NCBI RefSeq assembly: GCF_039830135.1
Contig: NZ_CP156081.1
Location: forward strand, 1,722,001-1,786,000
Length of the DNA stretch: 64,000 nt
DNA from: Defluviimonas sp. SAOS-178_SWC
GTDB lineage: Bacteria; Pseudomonadota; Alphaproteobacteria; Rhodobacterales; Rhodobacteraceae
Direction: 5' to 3'
Position 1 is the first letter of the stretch; each line of letters begins with the position of its first letter. Position numbers and translations under genes: made by a program. Under the pieces are notes generated by a model that did not search any database, was not told the DNA's origin, and saw nothing but the letters and a program-made list of their open reading frames with translations. Below are positions 34,957 through 42,551 of this stretch, in pieces.

Positions 34957-36084
34957 TCAGAGGTCGGCGTGAAATTCCTCGATGAGATGCAGGGCCACGG
35001 CGCGCATTGCCGCCGTTTCGTCCGCTTCGGCTTCCAGCGCCTCGATCCGCACGGCGCGCTGACGGTCAGAACTGGTGCCGGTCGCGGTAATCTGGCGCAG
35101 CGCCTCGATCTCGGCCGAACAGCCAAGCGCGTCGGCGTCCTCGGTCACGAGGTCGATCATCTCGTCGAGGAGCGTCGCGAAATCAGTGACCTCCAGCCGG
35201 CCGAAATCGATCAGACCGCCATTGATGCCGTAGCGCTGCGCCCGCCAGCGGTTTTCGCCGATGAGGAAATTGTCGTAAAGCCGCCAGCGCCGGTTCGCAC
35301 GCGTCAGGCGCCAGAGCATCCGTGTCAGACATTGCGTCATCGCCGCCAGCGACAGGGCGGTCTCCAGCCGGGGCGAGACGTCGCAGATCCGGCTCTCGAT
35401 CGTCGGGAAGCGGGCCGATGGCCGCAGATCCCACCAGATCTTCGTCGAATCCTCGATCAGCCCCATCTTCACCAGCGCCGCGACCGCCCGCTCGAATTCC
35501 GCCCAGCTCGAGAATTTCGGCGGCAGGCCGGTGCGGGGCAGGTTGTCGAAGACCGTGAGCCGGTAGCTCGCGAGCCCGGTATCGTCGCCCTGCCAGAAGG
35601 GGGACGAGGACGACATCGCCAGAAGATGCGGCAGGAAGTAGCTGAGCTGGTTGACGAGGTCGATCCGCATGTCCTCGGACGGGATGCCGACATGGACATG
35701 CATGCCGCAGATCAGCAACCGACGGGCAACGCCGCCGAGATCGCGCCTGAGGTCGTTGTAGCGCTCCTTGTCGGTGTGGTGCTGGTCCTTCCAGTCGGAA
35801 AACGGGTGGCAGGACGCCGCGATGGGCGCCAGCCCGTACTCGGCGGCATGGCGCGAGACGCAGGACCGCAGGCGTCGCAGATCGTCGCGCGCCGCGCCGA
35901 TATCCTTGCAGACGCGGGTTCCGATCTCGATCTGGCATTGCAGGAATTCCGGGCTGACCTGGCCTTCCATCTCGGTCCGGCAGGCCTGCATCAACGCCTC
36001 CGGTGCGACGGCGAGCGCGAGGCTGTCGCGGTCGACGAGAAGGTATTCCTCCTCGACACCCAAGGTGAATTCCGGCTCGATCAT
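34957..36084 (-). CDS. YbdK-family carboxylate-amine ligase (GCS2-like)
   Basis: The protein has 375 residues from ATG 36084. The N-terminus [20 protein letters not shown] is the GCS2 signature. [20 protein letters not shown] and [19 protein letters not shown] carry the conserved acidic and His residues for metal-ATP and substrate binding. These ATP-grasp-like glutamate-cysteine-ligase relatives make weak gamma-glutamyl-type amide bonds; the true substrate is not known. The gene stands alone between the VPLPA-CTERM-like gene and the mmsA terminator. The upstream in-frame extension is Pro/Arg-rich and has no RBS. Confidence 0.88.
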   Translation of the reverse strand: MIEPEFTLGVEEEYLLVDRDSLALAVAPEALMQACRTEMEGQVSPEFLQCQIEIGTRVCKDIGAARDDLRRLRSCVSRHAAEYGLAPIAASCHPFSDWKDQHHTDKERYNDLRRDLGGVARRLLICGMHVHVGIPSEDMRIDLVNQLSYFLPHLLAMSSSSPFWQGDDTGLASYRLTVFDNLPRTGLPPKFSSWAEFERAVAALVKMGLIEDSTKIWWDLRPSARFPTIESRICDVSPRLETALSLAAMTQCLTRMLWRLTRANRRWRLYDNFLIGENRWRAQRYGINGGLIDFGRLEVTDFATLLDEMIDLVTEDADALGCSAEIEALRQITATGTSSDRQRAVRIEALEAEADETAAMRAVALHLIEEFHADL

Positions 36085-36283
36085 TGCGCCGCCTCCCCAC
36101 GGTTTCCGGCAGTTGAGCAGAGGCCGCGGCGCGGGGCAAGCGCGGGGGCTTGCGCGGCCCCTTGCCGTGGGTGATGCGCCGGGCGTTTCGGCAGGCATGA
36201 CCGCTATGTCGTCCTTGCGCCCGAAGATCTGGGCAGGGCGCCCGCCCTGCCGAAACTCCGCGCTTCAGCCTGACGGTCGCAAG

Positions 36284-36311
36284 GAAAAAGGGCGGCCCGA
36301 GGGCCGCCCTT
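36284..36311 (-). terminator. Rho-independent terminator of mmsA
   Basis: A 10-bp stem, AAGGGCGGCC / GGCCGCCCTT (36288-36297, 36302-36311), has a 4-nt loop. On the minus strand it runs into TTTTTCC, about 20 bp after the mmsA stop. Confidence 0.85.
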
Positions 36312-36329
36312 CGTTCACTGTCCGTGCGA

Positions 36330-37829
36330 TCAGTCCATCGCCTTGAAGTTGAACTCGCCGCCTTCCTTGATGCCCGACGGCCAGCGCGCGGTCACGGTCT
36401 TGGTGCGTGTATAGAACTTGAACGAATCGGGGCCATGCTGGTTCAGGTCGCCGAACATCGACTTCTTCCAGCCGCCGAACGTGTGATAGGCCAGCGGCAC
36501 CGGGATCGGCACGTTGACGCCGACCATGCCGATATTGATCCGGTGGGCGAAGTCGCGCGCCGTGTCCCCGTCACGGGTGAAGATCGCGGTGCCATTGCCG
36601 TATTCGTGATCCATGGCAAGGCCGATGGCTTCCTCATAGGTCTTGGCGCGCACCACCGACAGGACCGGGCCGAAGATCTCGGTCTTATAGATGTCCATGT
36701 CGCGCGTCACCCGGTCGAACAGGTGCGGGCCGACGAAGAAGCCGTTCTCGTAGCCCTGAAGCGAGAAGTCTCGGTTGTCCACCACGAGTTCCGCGCCCTC
36801 TTCGACGCCCCTGTTGATGAGGCCGAGGATGCGTTCCTTCGCCTCGCGGGTGACGACCGGGCCGAAGTCCACGTTGTCGCCGTCGGTATAGGGGGCGACG
36901 CGCAGTTTCTCGATCCGCGGAACCAGCTTCTCGATCAGCTGGTCGGCGGTCTTCTCGCCGACCGGCACCGCGACCGAAATCGCCATGCAGCGTTCGCCCG
37001 CCGCACCGTAGCCCGCGCCGACGAGCGCGTCCGCGGCCTGGTCCATGTCGGCATCCGGCATGACGATCATGTGGTTCTTGGCGCCGCCGAAGCACTGGGC
37101 GCGCTTGCCGTTCGCCGTGGCGCGGGAATAGATGTAGTGCGCGATGGGGGTGGAGCCGACGAAGGACACGCCCTGGATCGTCTCGCTGTCAAGCAGCGTG
37201 TCGACCGCCTCCTTGTCGCCGTTCACCACCTGGAACACGCCCTTTGGCAGCCCGGCCTCGACGAACAGTTCGGCCAGCATCAGCGGCACCGAGGGATCGC
37301 GCTCGGACGGTTTCAGGACGACCGAGTTGCCGCAGGCGAGCGCCGGGGCGACGTGCCAGAGGGGCATCATCGCCGGGAAGTTGAACGGCATGATCGCGGC
37401 CACGACGCCCAGCGGTTGGCGCATCGAGTAGATGTCAATGCCGGGGCCGGCGCCGTCGGTGTACTCGCCTTTCAGCATTTGCGGCGCGGCGATGCAGTAT
37501 TCGATCACTTCGAGGCCACGCTGAAGGTCGCCCTTGGCGTCCGGCAGGGTCTTGCCGTGCTCGCGCGACAGCGCCTCCGCCAGCTTGTCCATGTCGCGGT
37601 TGATGAGGCCGACCATGGCCATCATGACGCGTGCCCGGCGTTGGGGATTCGTCGCGCCCCAGGCGGGCTGGGCGGCGGCGGCGTTGGCGATGGCCGCCTC
37701 GGTCTCGGACTTCGATGCCATCGGGCATTTCGCCTGCACTTCACCCGTGGCCGGGTTGAACACGTCCGCAAAGCGGCCCGACGTGCCCTTCGCATGTTCG
37801 CCGTTGATCCAGTGGCTCAATTCTTTCAT
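36330..37829 (-). CDS. mmsA: Methylmalonate-semialdehyde dehydrogenase (acylating)
   Basis: The protein has 499 residues from the ATG after GGAGGTTTCC. This aldehyde dehydrogenase converts methylmalonate semialdehyde to propionyl-CoA with CoA and NAD+ in valine (and inositol or thymine) breakdown. Asn150 in MPFNFPAMMPLW and the nucleophile Cys281 in GAAGERCMAISVAV are intact. The MmsA-specific lack of the general-base Glu before the Cys fits the CoA-dependent branch, since GGAKNHMIVMPDAD replaces ELGGK-type motifs. It is divergent from a LysR gene with a 100-bp gap carrying TTGC/GCAA repeats. Confidence 0.95.
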   Translation of the reverse strand: MKELSHWINGEHAKGTSGRFADVFNPATGEVQAKCPMASKSETEAAIANAAAAQPAWGATNPQRRARVMMAMVGLINRDMDKLAEALSREHGKTLPDAKGDLQRGLEVIEYCIAAPQMLKGEYTDGAGPGIDIYSMRQPLGVVAAIMPFNFPAMMPLWHVAPALACGNSVVLKPSERDPSVPLMLAELFVEAGLPKGVFQVVNGDKEAVDTLLDSETIQGVSFVGSTPIAHYIYSRATANGKRAQCFGGAKNHMIVMPDADMDQAADALVGAGYGAAGERCMAISVAVPVGEKTADQLIEKLVPRIEKLRVAPYTDGDNVDFGPVVTREAKERILGLINRGVEEGAELVVDNRDFSLQGYENGFFVGPHLFDRVTRDMDIYKTEIFGPVLSVVRAKTYEEAIGLAMDHEYGNGTAIFTRDGDTARDFAHRINIGMVGVNVPIPVPLAYHTFGGWKKSMFGDLNQHGPDSFKFYTRTKTVTARWPSGIKEGGEFNFKAMD

Positions 37830-37862
37830 GGAAACCTCCCGTAACTTCCCTGGCACAATAGT

Positions 37863-37920
37863 CTTGCATAATTGCGGTGAAAAGGGGCAGTTTCCCAAAA
37901 GGGTTTTGCAATTTCGCAAA
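37863..37920. promoter_or_regulatory. LysR-type operator region between mmsA and the LysR gene
   Basis: TTTGC-AATTTC-GCAAA (37905-37920) is a dyad, and a related CTTGCATAATTGCGG lies at 37863-37877. A possible minus-strand promoter (TTTTCA-N17-TATTGT) for mmsA overlaps this stretch. GTTTTGCAA (37903-37911) also occurs at the isobutyryl-CoA dehydrogenase promoter. Confidence 0.5.
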
Positions 37921-37929
37921 GGTAGATGC

Positions 37930-38820
37930 ATGGCCGATTGGGATGATCTGAGGGTTTTCCTTGCCGTCGCGCGGTCCGAAAGCCTGTCCGGGGCCGGGCG
38001 GGTGCTGAAGCTCGATCCTGCCACGGTGGGGCGGCGGATCGGCAAGCTGGAAGAGGCGATGGCGCTCAGGCTCTTCGCCCGGTCGCCGCAGGGATACACG
38101 CTGACGGCGGAGGGGCAGCGCCTTCTCGCCCATGCCATTCGCGCCGAGCAGGCGGTGACCGAGGCGATGGACGAGGCGGGCGGAGGCAGCGGCCTGACCG
38201 GTCAGATCAGGATCGGCGCGCCGGACGGCAGCGCCAACTACCTTCTGCCGCAGGTCGTGTCGCAGATCTGCGACGATCATCCCGGCCTCGACGTCCAGAT
38301 CGTCGCCCAGCCCCGCGTCTTCAACCTGTCAAAGCGCGAGGCCGACATGGCGATCGCGGTCAGCCGCCCCGCGTCGGGGCGGCTCACGGTCCAGAAACTG
38401 ACGGATTACAGGCTCCACCTTGCCGCCTCGCGCGACTATCTGGACAGGCACCCGCCGATCACGACACGCGCCGATCTGAAACACCACCGGACGATCGGGT
38501 ATATCTCAGACCTGATCTTCGACAAGGAACTCGACTACCAGACAGAGGCCGGAATGGAGGCCGTGACACTTGCGTCGAACTCCATCTCGGTCCAGTTCAA
38601 CTGGGTCCGGAATGGCGCCGGGATTGCCGTCGTCCACGATTTCGCCATGTCCGCCGCGCCGGGTCTCGTGAAGGTGTTGCCCGATCAGGTGTCGCTGACG
38701 CGGTCCTTCTATCTCATCCGCCATCCGGACGACCGCCGGGTTGATCGTCTGAACCGCTTCGCGGAGTTGCTGGTGCAGGGCGTGCGCCGCGAAGTGGCGC
38801 GGCTTGAAGCCTTGGCTTGA
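37930..38820 (+). CDS. LysR-family regulator, divergent from mmsA
   Basis: The protein has 296 residues. The LysR N-terminal HTH (LRVFLAVARSESLSGAGRVL then LDPATVGRRIGKLEEAMALR) spans about 1-60, and the substrate-binding domain spans about 90-290. GRRIGKLE rather than SRxI is the variant common in a Rhodobacterales subgroup of LysR proteins. Divergent placement with a 100-bp gap suggests that it controls mmsA and perhaps the separate valine cluster. The inducer is likely a pathway intermediate, which is inference from position. Confidence 0.9.
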   Translation: MADWDDLRVFLAVARSESLSGAGRVLKLDPATVGRRIGKLEEAMALRLFARSPQGYTLTAEGQRLLAHAIRAEQAVTEAMDEAGGGSGLTGQIRIGAPDGSANYLLPQVVSQICDDHPGLDVQIVAQPRVFNLSKREADMAIAVSRPASGRLTVQKLTDYRLHLAASRDYLDRHPPITTRADLKHHRTIGYISDLIFDKELDYQTEAGMEAVTLASNSISVQFNWVRNGAGIAVVHDFAMSAAPGLVKVLPDQVSLTRSFYLIRHPDDRRVDRLNRFAELLVQGVRREVARLEALA

Positions 38821-38877
38821 CAGAAGGGGGGGAAGGAACGACCCTGCGTAAAAGGCCCGCGTCATCAGGAGGTTGCC

Positions 38878-39312
38878 ATGCAGGTGCATCAAATTCTGCG
38901 CTCCAGACCGAAGTCCGACGTCATCACTGTGGCGCCGGGATCGAGCATCGCGGATGCCGCGAGACTCTTGGCGGAGCGGAGGATCGGTGCGGTCGTCGTC
39001 ACGAAAGACGGCAAGACACCGCTCGGCATCCTTTCGGAGCGCGACATCGTGCGCGACCTCGGCCGCCGCGGTGCGGTCTGCATGGCCGAGACGGTCGATG
39101 CGCTGATGACGCGCAACCTGATTTCCTGCGCGCCGAGTGACTCGGCCGACTCCGTGCTGGAGAAGATGACGGCCGGACGGTTCCGTCACATGCCGGTGAT
39201 GGACGGGGCGGAGATGGTCGGTATCATCTCCATCGGCGACGTCGTTGCCGCGCGTATCTCCGAACTCGCGATGGAGAAGAATGCGCTTGAAGGCATGATC
39301 ATGGGCAACTGA
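38878..39312 (+). CDS. Two-CBS-domain protein
   Basis: This 144-residue protein consists almost only of a CBS pair (Bateman module). CBS1 spans about 7-65 (VITVAPGSSIADAARLLAER, GILSERDIVRDL) and CBS2 about 75-133 (LISCAPSDSADSVLEKMTAG, VGIISIGDVVAARI). Such modules bind adenosine nucleotides and sense energy state or regulate partner enzymes. No catalytic domain is attached. The RBS AGGAGGTTG precedes ATG. A 13-bp bulged stem directly after the stop probably ends the transcript. Confidence 0.9.
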   Translation: MQVHQILRSRPKSDVITVAPGSSIADAARLLAERRIGAVVVTKDGKTPLGILSERDIVRDLGRRGAVCMAETVDALMTRNLISCAPSDSADSVLEKMTAGRFRHMPVMDGAEMVGIISIGDVVAARISELAMEKNALEGMIMGN

Positions 39313-39342
39313 GCCCTTCGCCGCGCCGCGGCAGGAAGGGCT
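39312..39342 (+). terminator. Long hairpin after the CBS gene
   Basis: AGCCCTTC-GCCGC / GCGGC-AG-GAAGGGCT gives 13 base pairs with a 2-nt bulge and a GCC loop. There is no good T-tract, so termination may be Rho-assisted, or this may be a 3'-end stabiliser. Confidence 0.55.
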
Positions 39343-39405
39343 TGCAATCGCGCGCGCAATATTGTTGCGTGGCCGCGCATGTCTCAGATCGAAAGGGCAG
39401 GACCC

Positions 39406-39912
39406 ATGCGCATCGGCCTTTATCCAGGCACTTTCGATCCGATCACGCTCGGACATACCGATATCATTCAACGGGCAATGGCGCTTGTCGATCGGCTGGT
39501 GATCGGCGTGGCGATCAACCGGGACAAGGGACCGCTTTTTTCGCTGGAGGAGCGTGTGGCGATGGTCGAGGCGGAATGTGCCGGCATCGTGGCGAAGACC
39601 GGGGGGGAGATCGTCGTCCATCCGTTCGAGAACCTGTTGATCGACTGCGCGCGCGACGTCGGCGCGTCGGTGATCGTGCGCGGGCTGAGGGCAGTCGCGG
39701 ATTTCGAATACGAGTTCCAGATGGTCGGCATGAACAGGGCGATGGACGCGTCGATCGAAACCGTCTTCCTGATGGCCGACGCGAGGCGGCAGGCGATCGC
39801 GTCCAAACTGGTGAAAGAGATCGCGCGCCTGGGCGGCGATGTGTCGAAGTTCGTCACCCCGTCGGTCAGGGAAGCGCTCGTGGAGCGGTTCGAGAACCTC
39901 CAGCGACGTTAG
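39406..39912 (+). CDS. coaD: Phosphopantetheine adenylyltransferase
   Basis: This 168-residue PPAT makes dephospho-CoA from phosphopantetheine and ATP. The nucleotidyltransferase motif T14-L-G-H17 lies in YPGTFDPITLGHTDI. VRGLRAVADFEYEFQMVGMN and SKLVKEIARLGGDVSKFV are the PPAT signatures. The ATG at 39406 is preceded by AAGGGCAGGACCC; the nine-residue extension upstream is not needed. It lies alone, with the gap genes convergent downstream. Confidence 0.95.
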   Translation: MRIGLYPGTFDPITLGHTDIIQRAMALVDRLVIGVAINRDKGPLFSLEERVAMVEAECAGIVAKTGGEIVVHPFENLLIDCARDVGASVIVRGLRAVADFEYEFQMVGMNRAMDASIETVFLMADARRQAIASKLVKEIARLGGDVSKFVTPSVREALVERFENLQRR

Positions 39913-40046
39913 TTAGTTTCGCACGACAACTCGGGCCATGCACATCAGCTGATGGCGCGGTTGGTTCCAACCCTTGATCTCGATGTCGAACCCGGTTTGG
40001 GCGGTCGCTCCTGTCGGTTCACCCGCGAAAATCGCGATCTGGATTT
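39913..40046 (-). pseudogene. Possible C-terminal gene remnant next to gap
   Basis: The minus frame reads about 45 residues (AIFAGEPTGATAQTGF, then FDIEIKGWNQPRHQLM, then CMARVVVRN) and ends in TAA just beside the coaD stop. It has no start of its own and runs out of phase through the gap 3' end. It looks protein-like rather than random, faintly recalling the last strand of a MaoC-type hot-dog domain. It may be a decayed fragment; equally it could be chance. Confidence 0.25.
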
Positions 40047-41048
40047 TCAGATCAATTTTCCCATTGCGACGGCGGTATCTGCCATACGGTTGGAGAAGCC
40101 CCATTCGTTGTCGTACCAGGCGAGGATGCGGCACATGCGGCCGTCCATGACCTTGGTCTGGTCCATGTGGAAGATCGACGAATGCGGGTCGTGGTTGAAA
40201 TCGGAGGAGACGTTGGGCCGGTCGGTATAGCCGAGGATGCCCTTGAGGCGCCCGTCGGCGGCGGTGCGGATCGCGGCGTTGATCTCCTCGACGCTGGTAT
40301 CGCGCGCGGCCTCGAAGACGAGGTCGACGACCGAGACGTTGGGCGTCGGCACCCGGATCGCGACGCCGTCGAGCTTGCCGTTGAGTTCCGGCAGCACGAG
40401 GCCCACCGCCTTCGCCGCCCCGGTCGAGGTCGGGATCATCGACAAGGCCGCCGCGCGGGCGCGGTAGAGGTCCTTGTGCATCGTGTCGAGCGTCGGCTGG
40501 TCGCCGGTATAGGAATGGATCGTGGTCATGAAGCCCTTGGCGATGCCCACCGACTCGTTGAGGACGGACGCCACCGGCGAGAGGCAGTTGGTGGTGCAGG
40601 AGGCGTTCGAGACGATGAGGTCGCCCTTCGTCAGCGTCTTGTGGTTGACGCCGTAGACGATGGTCTTGTCGGCGCCCTTCGAGGGCGCCGAGACGAGGAC
40701 ACGGCTGGCGCCGTTCTCAAGGTGGATCGCCGCCTTGTCGCGGTCGGTGAAGATGCCGGTGCATTCCATCACGACGTCGATATGGGCCCAGGGCAGTTCG
40801 GCGGGGTTGCGGATCGCGGTCACCTCGATGGGCCCGCGGCCGACATCGATCGTGGTCTCGGTCGTCGTGACCTCGGCCGGGAAGCGGCCGTGGACGCTGT
40901 CGAAGCGCAGGAGATGGGCGTTGGTCTCCACCGGGCCGAGATCGTTGATCGCCACGACCTCGATATCCTTGCGCCCCGACTCGACGATCGCCCTCAGGAC
41001 GTTCCGCCCGATCCGCCCGAACCCGTTGATCGCTACCTTCACCGTCAT
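40047..41048 (-). CDS. gap: Glyceraldehyde-3-phosphate dehydrogenase, copy 1 (NAD-type)
   Basis: The protein has 333 residues. It oxidises glyceraldehyde-3-phosphate to 1,3-bisphosphoglycerate. The Rossmann motif is INGFGRIGRNV (8-18). The catalytic Cys151 is in SNASCTTNC and His178 in TTIHSYTGDQP. Asn35-Asp36 (AINDLG) at the end of the second strand keeps the Asp that selects NAD. The C-terminal block is WYDNEWGFSNRMADT. The operator-like GTTACCGCTAAC lies 35-46 bp before the ATG. Downstream of a second gap copy on the same strand, it may be part of that transcript, but the promoter motif argues for its own start. Confidence 0.95.
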   Translation of the reverse strand: MTVKVAINGFGRIGRNVLRAIVESGRKDIEVVAINDLGPVETNAHLLRFDSVHGRFPAEVTTTETTIDVGRGPIEVTAIRNPAELPWAHIDVVMECTGIFTDRDKAAIHLENGASRVLVSAPSKGADKTIVYGVNHKTLTKGDLIVSNASCTTNCLSPVASVLNESVGIAKGFMTTIHSYTGDQPTLDTMHKDLYRARAAALSMIPTSTGAAKAVGLVLPELNGKLDGVAIRVPTPNVSVVDLVFEAARDTSVEEINAAIRTAADGRLKGILGYTDRPNVSSDFNHDPHSSIFHMDQTKVMDGRMCRILAWYDNEWGFSNRMADTAVAMGKLI

Positions 41049-41082
41049 CGCAATCCTCCTCAGTCGAAGCGGTTCGTTTTTC

Positions 41083-41094
41083 GTTACCGCTAAC
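41083..41094. promoter_or_regulatory. GTTAnCGnTAAC operator-like palindrome at gap copy 1
   Basis: GTTACCGCTAAC is a 12-bp palindrome with one mismatch. It shares ATGTTAGCG (minus strand) with the repeats before gap copy 2. The pattern resembles the LacI-family CceR site described for Rhodobacter central metabolism, as far as recalled. Confidence 0.5.
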
Positions 41095-41134
41095 ATCAAA
41101 TTCCGTCGCAGGCGTCAACCGCAGAGTAGCGGTG

Positions 41135-41278
41135 TCACCGCCAGAAGGCGAGGAATTCGATGAAGTCGACGAATTTGCGCCCGAGGAAGACGGGCGCGCC
41201 GAGGCTCAGCCAGACATGATCGGCAAGAAAGAACGCGGCGATCAGGACGACGAGCGTCAGGGCGATCCGGTTGGTCAT
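41135..41278 (-). CDS. Small conserved membrane protein between gap paralogues
   Basis: The 47-residue product is a single hydrophobic helix (RIALTLVVLIAAFFLADHVWL) followed by an amphipathic end (GRKFVDFIEFLAFWR). It starts with ATG 24 bp after gap copy 2 and precedes gap copy 1, all on the minus strand. Similar tiny proteins with an FLxRKFxDLIEWxAFWR-like end are recalled from Rhodobacteraceae beside gap genes, which argues that it is real. The function is unknown. It might anchor or regulate the dehydrogenase at the membrane, but nothing shows this directly. Confidence 0.7.
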   Translation of the reverse strand: MTNRIALTLVVLIAAFFLADHVWLSLGAPVFLGRKFVDFIEFLAFWR

Positions 41279-41304
41279 GGGCGGGGGCGGGGCCCCGAAG
41301 CTCC

Positions 41305-42309
41305 TTATTGCAGGAGCCGCCCCATCGCGCCGGCCACATCGGCCATCCGGCAGGAGAAGCCCCATTCGTTGTCGTACCAGGCAAGCACACGCACCGTACG
41401 CTTGCCCACGACCTTGGTCTGGTCCGGCGCGAAGATCGAGGAATAGGGTGTGTGGTTGAAGTCGATCGAGACCTTGGGTTCCGGATCATAGGCGAGGACC
41501 ATGCCCATGTATCCTGCCGCGGCTTCCCTTACCACTTCGTTGACATCGGCCACGGTCACGTCGCGCGCCGCCTGGAAGGTCAGGTCCACCGCCGAGACGT
41601 TCGGCGTCGGCACCCGCATCGCGGTGCCGTCGAGCTTGCCCGAAAGTTCCGGCAGCACGTCGCCCAGCGCCTTAGCGGCCCCGGTCGAGGTCGGGATCAT
41701 CGCCATCGCGGCGGCGCGGGCGCGGTAGAGGTCCTTGTGCCGACGGTCCAGTGTCGGCTGGTCGCCGGTGTAGCTGTGGATCGTGGTCATGATCCCGGAT
41801 TCGATGCCGATCTTGTCGTTCAGCACCTTGGCGAGCGGCGCAAGGCAGTTCGTCGTGCAGGAGCCGTTCGACACGACGAGGTGGTCGGCCTTCAATTCCC
41901 GATGATTGACGCCGTAGACCACGGTCTTGTCAGCGTTCTTCGCCGGTGCCGAGACGAGAACCCGCTTGGCCCCGCGACCCAGATGCACCGCAGCCTTGGC
42001 GCGATCATTGAACTTGCCCGTGCATTCGAGGACGACGTCGACACCGTCCCAGTCGAGTTCGTCGGGATTGTAGGTCGACATGACCTCGATCGGACCGCGA
42101 CCGAGGTCGAGCGTGTTGCCCGCGACCTTGACCGGCCCGCCGAAACGGCCATGCACGCTGTCGTACTTGAGGAGGTGGGCATTCGTCTCGATCGGCCCGG
42201 TGGCGTTGATCTTGACGACCTGGACATCGTTGCGCGCGGCTTCCGCGATGTGTGCCAGCGTGCAGCGCCCGATCCGGCCGAAGCCGTTGATGCCGATGGT
42301 GACGGTCAT
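41305..42309 (-). CDS. Glyceraldehyde-3-phosphate dehydrogenase, copy 2 (possibly NADP-type)
   Basis: The protein has 334 residues. Cys151 (SNGSCTTNC) and His178 are intact, so it should be active. Compared with copy 1, the NAD-selecting Asp is replaced: KINATG gives Asn35-Ala36. The loop near the adenosine 2'-OH reads TLDRRHKD rather than TLDTMHKD, putting two Arg there. Both changes favour the 2'-phosphate of NADP, suggesting a gluconeogenic or Calvin-cycle role. The tkt gene nearby on the same strand fits sugar-phosphate cycling. Two 14-bp direct repeats lie 100-133 bp upstream. Confidence 0.92.
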   Translation of the reverse strand: MTVTIGINGFGRIGRCTLAHIAEAARNDVQVVKINATGPIETNAHLLKYDSVHGRFGGPVKVAGNTLDLGRGPIEVMSTYNPDELDWDGVDVVLECTGKFNDRAKAAVHLGRGAKRVLVSAPAKNADKTVVYGVNHRELKADHLVVSNGSCTTNCLAPLAKVLNDKIGIESGIMTTIHSYTGDQPTLDRRHKDLYRARAAAMAMIPTSTGAAKALGDVLPELSGKLDGTAMRVPTPNVSAVDLTFQAARDVTVADVNEVVREAAAGYMGMVLAYDPEPKVSIDFNHTPYSSIFAPDQTKVVGKRTVRVLAWYDNEWGFSCRMADVAGAMGRLLQ

Positions 42310-42408
42310 GTTCTGGTCTCCTGTTCCGGGCGCGTGAAAGGTGCCGGTCCGCGCGTGTCCCGGTTCCCATACCAAAGAGTAAGAGGCGGGAAAACCCGCC
42401 ATTTCAAT

Positions 42409-42442
42409 ATGTTAGCGAAAACGTCGTGATGTTAGCGAAAAC
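42409..42442. repeat. Direct repeat ATGTTAGCGAAAAC x2 upstream of gap copy 2
   Basis: Exact 14-bp copies at 42409-42422 and 42429-42442, 20 bp apart (two helical turns), lie between the divergent gap copy 2 and DUF808 genes. Each resembles a degenerate GTTAGCGCTAAC palindrome, and the core ATGTTAGCG recurs at gap copy 1. Confidence 0.6.
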
Positions 42443-42551
42443 ACTTCGGACAATGGGGCGAAGACGACACAACTGTGGCGGCAAGAGCCATCGGCTTGCC
42501 TCTTCCGGGTGATGGGCTAGGGTGCCGTCACGCAATGGACGTGGACGGATC

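Noticed and set aside
39355..39372. TTGCAA ... TATTGT as a promoter for coaD
   Set aside because: Spacer is only 12 bp, too short for a sigma-70 promoter.
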